NCBI GenBank assembly: GCA_945859605.1 | Contig: OX243812.1 | Coordinates: 53,046,093-53,110,092 of the forward strand | Direction: 5' to 3' | Length of the DNA: 64,000 bases | Source of the DNA: Lumbricus rubellus | Taxonomy: Eukaryota; Annelida; Clitellata; Crassiclitellata; Lumbricidae | The notes under the pieces: generated by a model | What the model was told of the DNA's origin: nothing | The model's input: the letters and a program-made list of their open reading frames with translations, nothing else | Database searches by the model: none | Position numbers and translations under genes: made by a program | Shown here: positions 46,901-59,000 of the stretch, in pieces | Layout of the letters: every line of letters starts with the position of its first letter | Numbering within the stretch: the first letter of the stretch is position 1

Positions 46901-49900
46901 CTTGGTGTCTAAACATACATAGTTAGGGGCGGGGATTCCAACAGAGCCATTGAAAATGTTTCCCACGGCGTCAATGGCGGCCATTTTCCAAAATGGCCGA
47001 CCAAAATTCAAACTGTAAATTGCCTGGACTATTATAGAAAGGAGACTAGATGAAAAAAGTGAGTAATGACTTACCTGAATGTTGGGTAAGATTAATACTA
47101 ATAGTTGTTTCTGTTTGTCATCGAAGGTTGCCTCCTGAAGTAAGCTGAATGCTTGAGTCGCCTTCTCTGTGTTATTGTAGACTAACACAAGAGCGCCATA
47201 TTCGTAGTAAATAACGTCAAAGTTTGACCATTTATTTTCTATAAAAAAATCAAATAACAGACTTGATGTAACAATAATGCAGTTTAAAAGAAAGCTACAC
47301 ATTACAGCCATTTAGAATTTGACACAGAGTCACAGTTTGGACAAGACAGCACAGCAACAATATGCAACAATACTATGGTACAAAACACTTCAGCAACGAC
47401 ATCAGTAAGCGTTGGTTTGGAAAGTCTTGGTTGATCAATTGAACCAATATAACTATTTAGTCAAATTGCAGCCATATAACAATATTGAATTATGCAAATC
47501 AAGCAGCACAGTATCTTAGTATGAATTTCTATTAAGTATTAATAAATATCTAATCTAATAAAAAAAAAACCTCTACAGCGCTATAAATCATAATACACAA
47601 GCTACCAATGCTCGCTTCAAGGGACACAATTTTCGACATTACACTGAAGAAATCCAGATGACAACCACTAGGTTAATGCGCAGAAAACAAATAATTATAA
47701 TCTGAAGTTTAGAACTCAATGACCTGAAATCAGACTGATAGATAGCACAGATCTGGCAGCGAAATTCAAAAGCTTCGGACCAACGTAACACTGCTCTGGA
47801 AGAGCGATTCATCAAAAATTAGTGGCCAATAAATAATTGAATGGCATGAGAGGTCTGAGCAAAAGAGAAGAAATATTATACAATACATCCTTATACAACT
47901 ACAGTCAGTCATTGTTAAAACAATGTTCAGTTAAACTTTATATGATTTGAAGAGAAGACTCCGCTTACCAATGCTTACAATGTCGACCAGAATGTGTTCG
48001 TACTGGCGCTGGGACAGGCTTGTCGGCAGATTTCCAACATAGATGGCAATGTGAGGACCATGAGGGTCGTCTTTCTGCTTTATGTAAAACCGGGTCATGC
48101 GACTTTGCCTAAGGCATTCCTACAACCAGAAGAGCAACAGAACTTTGAATTGAAGACCATCCTGGAATTTCATGCCACCTGGAAACCACTCAATCCTCCA
48201 TTTTTTAGGGACAGGTATTTGAGCACAATGTAAAGATGGCCGAATAAAATAAGTGTTCTTATTAAATTTACAAATCTGATGACACAAATAATACAACGAA
48301 ACAATAAACAACAAAATGAGGAGCAATGCGGGACATGAATCTGTTGGAAAATTTGAGGTAAGTAGGCAATCAACCAACAACAATCACAATGAATGGCCAC
48401 AAATAACTCTAAATAAATAAGCAGCAAGAAGACGCATATTATGTAATGCAGCAGAACATTATGTAACATGCAAACATATGCAATACCATTTAGGGTCAAT
48501 AAAAAATGTTCAGTGCCTGCACACAGTGAAGTCAAGAGTTCACAAATAATGACAATTTTAAGAATGCTAAAAACTAGGGCATAGCCTGGTGCCATTTTTC
48601 AACCGGGTACCGAGTCCGGGTAGTTTGAATAAAATCTGTCGGGTCCGGGTACCGGGTCCAGTTATTAAAAGCAATCGTTAGTCTCTAAACTGAATAGTAT
48701 GTCCTCACTTCGAATGCTGTCGAACAAACATCACTCAGTTTGTTAGCTACCTTTGGTGGAATTGAGTAAAACTCTTCCATGTCAGAGTTTTACTACAGTT
48801 GAGTTCTGCCAGGGGTTATTAATGATTGAGAGGTGTCAGTAATATCTGTTCAAGAACTCTGCTGATAGAATCATTTTATAGTATAGAAATGCTGAACTGT
48901 CCAGAGGCCCATGATAAACAGCCCTGTTTCTGTGGTTCATGCAGTCCGAGTAGATATATTTCAAAGTGCACTATCCCTTAATCTGTGAGATGTATCCATG
49001 GTCATATTAGGAAGGAGGCCTATTAGCTTGGCTGCATAGAATCACATCAACAGGTGAAGGGTATCCCTTCTGACAATTCCTAGTCTCTCTTACTTGAATG
49101 AGGGTGTGACAGACCAAACAGACTTTACAGCTAAGGGATTAATGACAGATGACCACTGGCTCACCTATACAGCTATGGTCAGTGAGCATCATCTGTATAT
49201 ACACTCTTTCCCCCTTCCTATACTCCTTCACCTTCCACCAGTGTTCATCCCCTTCTCCATCATCTCCTTTCTCTTCTCTGTTAGATATTTCAAACAGCCA
49301 AGCAGCAGGAGGAAGAGGTAATAGTAGAGAAAGTGAAGAAAGGAAGAAGAGGAGGGGAGAAAGCATGAAAGAGGGTGCCACTCTCCTATTTAAATGTACA
49401 TAGATACATATATATATATCTATATATACTGTTACCCTTCCTCTTCTCCTTCAGGGTCTATGATTGTCCCTCTCAGGAAGGAGTAGTAGAAGAGGAGGAG
49501 GAGGAGGAGGAGGAGGAGGAGGAGGAGGAGGAGGAGGAGGAGGAGGAGGAGGAGGAGGAGGAGGAGGAGAGGTAGCATGGAAGAGGGTGATAAAACTCTC
49601 CCATCCTCCTCCTCTTTCCTCCTGGGCTTGCTGGTCCCCTGTTTGAAATAGGATAGTTTAATATAAAGCAACCATCAGCAGGCTGTCTGTTCTGTGATTG
49701 TCTGTTCATTGTAATATAATGACCAGTCGAGAGATTTTGCAAGTTAGCTGTTGAGCCCTTTGATGTGTGATATGCTATTCATAATTACCCACCCCGCCGG
49801 AATAACCTTTCATCACCGGGTCGTTATCTGCCCCGGCCTGGATAACCTTTCATCACCGGGTCGTTATCTACGGGTGTCAAAATGCTCGGTAATTCCGGTT

Positions 49901-51840
49901 ATCCAGTCAGCACCTGGCTATGTCCTACTAAAAACACAAGCAACAACGACAATGATGATGACAGTGATGACTATACCTTTCTACTCTTTTGCATTATCAA
50001 CCATGGCTTATCATGTTCACTCAGCTCCCTCTCCGAAACTCCTTTATCCAGAACCACTTCCACTAAGGAGAAATGACGAGGATCGGCATTCTGAAACCAG
50101 AAAACAGCAGCTGTGCAACAACACTGCACAACTAATACAATCTAAATTATAATGATACCACCGACTTCACAGCATTTTGTGTGAGCTACTTAGCATCGAA
50201 ACACACCGCATGCACAGTTGCACACACATGATTCAATAGATGTTCCCAGTTTCCAAAAGTATTATTTACTGAAAGCAATGTTTTTAAGCAATCTAGTGTT
50301 GATGACTGTTTGGTCCATGTACCACCATCTGCTCAACCGTCTTAAAACAACGACTCCTCATTAGTATGCTAGCATTACTTCTTCTCTTTGCTCTCTTCCG
50401 TCAGTCGTGCGACGACGACGATGCAGCTTCCACGTGACTTCTCCAGACTTGTCTATTTCTGGTGAGATTTCATGCTCTTAACATGCTGATGTCCATCTCT
50501 CCTTCAGATAGCATTACTTAACATACTACTATTATCAATGTTATTACGGGTGTCGCTATTCATATTTTAAGCATCATGGTGCAATGCTGCTGTTATTATT
50601 ATACCTAGTACTATTATCTGCGCAATGCGCACATTACTATTATTTCTAAGTAAGCAACAAATACATGTATGATTAATAATTAAGAAAGAGGGGCTAAGGT
50701 TAGAATAAGCTGTGGTGTGTTCTTGACTCCAGTTGTGAACTTGCTGGTCCATGATAGCAACAGCAATACTTATTTTATGCAATACACAACAAATCAATTC
50801 AAGTTGTTGTTTTGGACACTTTAGTTTGTAACTAGAGGAGAGGTTTGAAGAACTGGGCACATTGAAGGCCATGGAAAGCCTGACAGTCTTGTGGGCCAGT
50901 AAGAGCAATGGTTGTGAACTGCGCTTGGCATGGAAGAACAACTTGAACACGAAGACCTGGTATAACGTGGCAGATCCAACAAAGCGATCCTTGCACGACT
51001 TAATCACAAAGAGGAATCTAGCGACTCCCTCAACTGTAAGCACGGCATCTCTAACTGGTCACTGAATTCAAGTTTTTTTAAAACTTACTGCATCTTGAGA
51101 AAAAAATTATTTGCTAGAACATACAACTTGCAAGGAAAGCATAATGCACTTGCAAGATTGCACTTGTACTATCAACAAGAGCCATATAGTTCTATCAAAA
51201 CATATTATTTTAGTTCCATAACATGTTCTGCTTGTCTCTTCCCCAATATACTTAAATACAAATAAAAACCACATATGCCAATTTTCATCCCACCCTTTGT
51301 GCTGTTAAACCCTTCTAGTAACATTTAAAATCGAGGCAGCAGTCAAAAGAGAACACGCGATGTCCTTACCTCAATGCCGAACTTTTGCAATGCAAGCTCT
51401 ATCAGTTCTTGTGCACTGCTGTCCTGTAAGACCGGAATGTGCTTAAATGTTACGTCTGCCTTCGGTGAGATTTCACTGTTCGAGAAAAACACGACACGCG
51501 TAAGAATAAAATAAACAACGCGCACTTCAGTCGATCAATGTCGATCTATGTTTACACGACAGTTTTTTCATCAACTTTCTAGATTTCCGTAAGCCATTGA
51601 AAACTGTTGCTGCACTTTGTTTTCCAGGACCGTAGCACCTTGATTTGATCGTCTACAAGTGGGCTAAATAAATTTGCAAATATAGATATACAACAATCAT
51701 AATTAAGTGCTACTAAATCCTAATAATTGTTTTCTGCATTACAACACAGCTATGTAATAGTAGAAAGATTACTCGGCAGCACTAAAGTCTCACCTGCAAA
51801 CAGTGCAAAGCCATAATTTACTATCATGAATAAACAGTTA

Positions 51841-51890
<50 letters not shown>

Positions 51891-52998
51891 GAGATGTATA
51901 TGTGTAGCACCTTCAGTGTACCACAGAAATACAGTGTCATCAGAAGTTTGAAGATCCACCACAAATGTAGAAAGAGGAATTAAACAACCAGCAATGGCAA
52001 GGAATCAATTATCAGACATACCTGGTACAGTACTTAAAGAGCAGTCCCTTAACCAGCGCACAATGCAGCCAGGGGTAGAAGTGAACATTAGATAAGCCTC
52101 TATTTTCCGTAGCATCAGCACAAGGGTGGGTTGCCAGTCCTCCCCAAAACTGTACAGTCAGTGTACACATCGTAGCCAAGTAGCTGACTGGGACTGGAGT
52201 GGAGAAGAAATCTTGGCACGATTTCAGGGTGGAATGGAATCTGAATCCCCAACCGCTTGGCTGACCGTTAAGCATACTAACCATAAGACTATTGTGCATC
52301 CCCCCTCAGATGTACCATAATGTAGCATCAAATATATTAGCAGTCAGCGTCTGGGCGTTGATTGGAGATACAGTGAGGTCTCACCTGAGGCCTTTTGGAT
52401 AAACACGAATGTAGCCACGATTAGCGTCCTGCTCCCTGTAGCGTAGAAACACGGCCGGCTTCTTGCCCTGACGAGAGGACACTTGGCCGTATAGAGGCTG
52501 CGACAGATCCAGCATTGTCTCATTTTCTGAAAAACCATATACGACATCGATATAAACAGGTGGCATTGGAATGACCTGCTATACAGTCCACAGATTCAGC
52601 ATGAGGATGTGCAGCTAGCAGCATCAATGACAAGGCATTTTAATATTTGTAATGCATACCACGGTATTAGCATGTACTTCAAGGAATGGCTCCTGTCTAA
52701 GTCATAATACAGAGAAGGTCATCACTGCATTCAAATTATGTACATACTATTTCTGATGCAGTTTTAACTGGTGCGTAGTCAATGGGTGCATGCAATAAGG
52801 GGTGAGTTCTACATAGTGGGTCCTATCCTTGCACAAAAATCAAACATTTCTTAAGTTAGTATTTTGCTAATGTCATTACAGGCAAATTCCTGGTAATAGC
52901 TTACACTAAATCTAGTGACATCATCTCTCGGGGTTGATCGCACTAGGAGCACTTCTGAAAGGATTTTGCTGAGAGAAGTGCTTTATAACTGGTCCCAT

Positions 52999-53041
<43 letters not shown>

Positions 53042-56000
53042 CAATACATTTTACAATACATCCCTCTGGCTGAAACACTTTTATTTCCTGATGAATCATC
53101 ACATCAAATAAAAACATAGAAATAATATGTTTAGTGAATGCTGTGCAGTGCTTCTTACCGTCAGCAGACTCTGTGGCCTCCGAAATAGAAAAGTTATTTG
53201 GGTCATCAGATATGTGGAATGTTCTCAGGGCCGCTTCCTAAACAGACAAAAAAAAACCCAGACGACATGTTAACGAGCATGGTCTGCTCATCGTCTCTTT
53301 TCCACTATGACTTTCTTCAGCGGTGGGTTCCTTTGTTTATGGTGACTTGGTGGTCCCATCTGCCCACTTCGTGATAATGCAGAGCCGTTCTATGTGGTTG
53401 AACTGACAACTGGAACCGGGTTTCCCTCAAGTACAAAACACCTGTCAAACCGTGCTCAGTGTCACCAACTGCTGAAGACTGCATTTCATTAGGTCTAGGC
53501 CAGGAGCACCTCTGAGCAGGGATCCAGAAGAAGCACTACATAAATTCTGATTGATTGACATAAGAGAGCTTAGAGTGAATGATGTTTTAACATTATAATG
53601 TATTTAAATTGTTATTCAGCAATATTGTATTAACGAAAAAATACCAAAAAAATTCCGAATAAACAATGGAAATTTCCAAAACAAAATCTGAAATTTTCAG
53701 ATACATTTTTCACCTCACAACACTATCTTATAGTGAAGCAATTTAGGAATACTTAATCTTCTTCTTTCCCTTCAGGCTAGAATTATTCAGCCACTCGGAT
53801 CCCCTTCTCCTCCACTTGTCTCTGTTTCCAGTGTCTTCTTTTTTCATTTTGAGCAGCTTCAGGTCCTGTTGTATCACATCCTCCCATCTTTTCTTATGTC
53901 GTCCCTGGCTGCGTCGACCATATACCTCCGCTTGCACGATTCTTTTGACACAGCTACCCTCCTCTTTCCTCATTACGTGTCCATGCCACCTCAGCCTGGT
54001 CTCTCGTGCCTTGTCAGTTATGCATGACACTCCCAGCTTCTTCCTGAAGTCCTCACTTCGTTTCGTGTATTTCAGTGATATATAAAGTATCCATCGCAGC
54101 ATTCTCATCTCTGTTCTTTCCAGCAACCCCATCCCTTTTCGTTAACGCCCAGGCCTCTGCTCCATATAGCATTACCAACCCTATCATTGTTTTGCTGATT
54201 TTTCCCTTAAGGTGAGTCGGCATTTCAACATCGCACAGCACTCCCGATAATTCTCTCCACTATTATTAGGAATACTTAATGCAGGCAGTTAATTGAAAAA
54301 TTATAGTTACAGAGCTACGGAAATGATGCAGATGATACAGATGAGATGACGCAGAGAATAATCGTGAGCAGACAATTAATTAATTCTTTATTATCACAAA
54401 AGATACTTGGTCCACATTTTTAATGATTTCTCCCTTTCGAATTGCTGTGGTGCTATAATGTCATCATCACTCTGTATCTTAGATCAGTCCGTAATATAAG
54501 CAAGTTGAGGTTTTAAAAACACAGAAACTTACGGAAATTACATTTCCGTATACATGTATCGTTTGTATAATGAATAATTAATAATCGCGTGAAAGACTGT
54601 CAGTAATTGGCATCAGTTTCATTACTGCTATTTCTAACAGCAAATAAACTAATAAATGTTACAGCTATGTATCATGATTGGATTATATTTGCTCAGCACA
54701 CTTGCTCTACTTCAGCGTTACCTAAACTTTCTGGACCACGGAACCCTTCGCGTCCTAATATTTTCTTGCGGAACCCCAACTAAACGCATTAAAGGATTCA
54801 TAGTGTCTGAGAAGCACAGGCCTACTAAACACGCCCTATGGCAGAAAGTTTATTTTTCTTATAGGAAAATTAAGCCACAACTCGTGACCGTGGACCACAA
54901 TAGGTCTACAGTAAGTACATGAAATTAGAATGCGAATCGCGCTTGTATCTTCCCATGCACTCTGTCTATAACTGGCTTGATGCTAGAAAGCTGGATTATT
55001 ATTGTCAGCTGCATCATTTCGTCAAATTCCAGTTTTTTGTCTATTCCAGTAAAATATAAGGATGCAGTTTCATACAAATTGTTATGTGGCAAATGGCAAA
55101 AGCATGCTAACTGCAGTTGATAGGGGATAGGAGGAGGGGAAATTGTTTAACTATACCATTCCAGACACTGATCAGTGAAGTTTGATTGGAATTCTGCTTT
55201 ATATGCAATATGTCAATGAGAAGTTCGTAGTCTTCATCAAAAGAGTTAGCCGGTTTTTGCTTACTTTGAATGATTTCGTATCAGTTATTATCATCGTTCA
55301 TAGTAAGAAAGTAATTAGCCATCTATTCGCGGAACCCCTGCACCCACTCCGCGGAACCCCTGGGTTTCGCGGATCCCACTTTGGGAAACGATGCTCTAAT
55401 CTATGCAGAGAATGCTTTCAGTGCTCGTAAAATTGAGTTTTATAAGCCTTTGAGTAGGGAATCTTGAAGAGGTGCTATATAAATTCTGAATGATTTGATT
55501 AAACCATCATCTGCATTTTACACGGTGATCAACTTATTACGTGAATGCTCCTTGTTATTTCGAAAGTTCTTTTCTGACTGAAATGTTTACAATCACACCT
55601 TCACAGGACTGCAACTTGTAAAAGTTTGGTTTCTTTATTCAGCAAGTAGATCAAGTCAACATATGCTCTGACGTTTCTGTAATGCCAGCAGTGCTGTATA
55701 CAGTATTTAATAGCATCTTATTACGTCACCTTCCTCCTTTATATGAACTTGGCACTGGCACCATAAGGCAATGGCAGTAGCAGAGTTACGGTAATGATGT
55801 GCTCTGTCACAAGTGCATGCATGTTGGATTGTTGGTACTCTGAGCTTTCAAACAGCAATTCCCACACATTTCTCTTGTACTGTTGCTGTGTATAATTCTT
55901 TCATTAAAATTTGTGGGACATGGTAGCCGCCAACTGGCTAGAGTGTTTAACACTTAGGAGGCGGTTGTCGACAAAAGTCGACATCAACAGGGATGGGCTA

Positions 56001-59000
56001 TAACATATATTTATGGATATATAAATATATTTAAATGTTTATATATTTATATGTTCATGCATAATATTAATATTCATTCATTCATTCATTCATTCATTTC
56101 GTGAATTTATATAGCGCTTCTTCAAGAAACTACTCAGAGGCGCTCCCAGTCCAGCCACAGCTAAAATAATAGGTTTTGTCATGTGTACATACATATACAG
56201 ACATTGCCATACATATAATATACATATACACACATATATGTGCATGCATATGTATAATCAAATATACATATATATGTATACACATATGAACTGTGGTATA
56301 ATATATACCAGCGTTTACCAAAGTGGGTTCCGTGGAACCCAAGGGTTCCGCGGGCTGGGCTCAGGGGTTCCGCGAGAAGATGGTTAGATAATTTCTTATT
56401 ATGCATGATGATAATAATTGGACACAAAACCATTCAAAGTAGGCAAAGACCAGCTAACTCTGCCTATTGAAGACTACGTACATCTAACTGACATAACGCA
56501 AATGAAGCAGAATTCCAATCAACTTTCACTGCATGATCAGTGTCTGGAGTGGGATAGTTAAAGAATGCCCATCCCCCCCCCCTCCCCATTAACTACAGAT
56601 ATCATGCTTTTGCCATGTAAACATTGTAAGCAACTGCATTCTATTATTTTACTAGAACAGAAGCAAAATATTGAAATCGACGAAATGATGCAGCTAACAA
56701 TATAAGAATCCATGCATCTTTCAAGCATCAAGCCAGATATAGAGAAAAACAAGCGTGGTTCGCATTCTGTCTTCAACTCTTCATGTGTTCTCACGAGTCG
56801 TAGTTTTCGAGACAGCACAATTTAACTTTTCGTAATTTCTTCCTATAAGAAAAATAAACTTTCTACCAGAGTAGGCCTACGTGTTTAATAGGCCTATGCT
56901 TCTCAGGTGCTATGCATGTTTTAATGTGTTCGGTTGTGATTGGGGTTCCGCGAGTAAATATTAGGACGCGAAGGGTTCCGTGGCCCAAAAAGTTTGGGAA
57001 ACGCTGATATATACAATACATATATATACATGTATACATACATACATATACAGTATATACATAAATACATATATAATGTATAAATGTGTATATACATATA
57101 TACATATGAACATATGCATACATATATACATGTCTACATATACATATATATGTATAAATGTATATATATTCATATTTATGCATATATATACACTGTGTCC
57201 GGAAAAAAACAACCAGTTTTGTAAATATGAAAATAAATAGTAAATATTCATCGATTTTCACAATTCAAACACCATTTTAATCCTGACATATTTCTCTAAC
57301 AATTGTGAAGATATAAAAGTTTCACTCCAAATAATGACGTCATAATGACGTCATTTGCACAAAAAGTCAAATTTAAGAGATAAATGCGCAAAATCATCCA
57401 CAATTTCAATATTTTATCATGTAATTTATCAATAATAAATGTAAGTTTAATTTTATTTTTATATCTGAATTATGTCAGACTGCAATTTGTGGTCAAAGAG
57501 TACACCTTTGGCTTCAACATAAGCGTCAAAAGGGTCGCGCTAATACCCAACAGCAGCATCGATAACCAGCTTATCAAAACCTCCGAGGCGTTAACAATTC
57601 GCTTACGGAGTTCTTCAATGTCTCTTATCCTTGTCTTGTAGCCTGCACCTTCTCCTCCATCAATCTCCAACTCTTATTATCAGTGGGATTTAAGCGGGCG
57701 GCCGTTTTGCGGCCAAAGATTAAGATGAATGAATTCCGAGTCTTTTTAGTCAACAGATCAACAGATTCACGAACTCAGTGAGCTGAAGCGCTATTTTGTT
57801 GAAATGTGTAGGCTATTGTTCCGAATATTCTCGGATATCAGGCACCACTTTTTTATAGAGCAGACAATCCCTCTAATAAGCTGCATTTATTTTCACTTCT
57901 GGTTCTATTAAATGGATTTCCGTTTTACCAAAAGCCAATAATGCCAACCGAACCATGCATGAATGGCCGGCTATATGCATTTTGATGCAACTGACGTCAT
58001 TATGACGTCATTATTTGGACTGGAACTTTTATATTTTCACAATTGTTAGAGAAATATGTCAGGATTAAAATGGTGTTTGAATTGTAAAAATCGATGAATA
58101 TTTACTATTTATTTTCATATTTACAAAACTGGTTGGTTTTTTTCCGGACACAGTGTATATGTATAAAATATATGTATATATACACTTATGTGCATATATA
58201 CATAGTTATATATTATATACATATATGCAGGGCCTCCGACAGGGGGGCCACCGGGGCCATTTGGCCCCAGGCCTCACTTGGTAAAGGGCCTCGGAATTTT
58301 GAAATTACGAAGTTATTTATTGAAAGAAGAATTACGGAATTAAGGAGTTATTCATTGAAATATAGCGCTAAACAAATTCTAATTCTTTCATGACGAATTC
58401 ATCGAAATATAGCGCTATACAAATTTTAATTATTTCATGACGAAATCGTTGATGCTAAATTGCAAACTGTAAAAATTCGTAGCCTATATCTAATATGAGT
58501 TAATTTAGTTGTAAAATTGAAAAGTTGTCAATATCAACACTCATCAAGACTTGGCAAGAGTCAACCGTCTAAACCAGTGATTCCCAACCTTTTTGACTGT
58601 AGGACCACTTTTTCTAAGTTGGAGAACACGAGGGCCACTTTTTCTTAGTTAAAAGGACATTAAGGCATTGGGGGGCAAACAATGCTGAAATTTAATTTTT
58701 AAAAAGCATATAAAAATTGTTATAATTGATTCAAACTTTTCAAAGTAGAATGTTTGATGTTTATAGACTTGGAAAAAAATAATTTGCATTACAAAATAAT
58801 TTTGTTCTATCCTGTCCAAATTGTCAATTTTTCTAATATTTTTGTTAATTCTATGAGAGATGATGGTCATTTTTTAGGCATGGTGGGTCATTTTTTGACA
58901 ATTGGACAGGATAGAACAAAATTATTTTGTAATGCAAATTATTTTTTTTCCAAGTCTATAAACATCAAACATTCTACTTTGAAAAGTTTGAAGATATTGG

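Noticed and set aside
49375..49742. Frames with poly-Glu, poly-Gly, poly-Leu or poly-Ser
   Set aside because: All are frames of the (GAG)n tract.
50567..51065. Open frames of 67 (plus) and 158 (minus) codons in a DGK intron
   Set aside because: No recognisable domain, no clear splice borders in phase, and overlapping on opposite strands.
56130..57261. Tyr/Ile/His-rich frames; likewise 59235-59756
   Set aside because: They come from CATA/TATG/TA-rich sequence and mobile-element ends.
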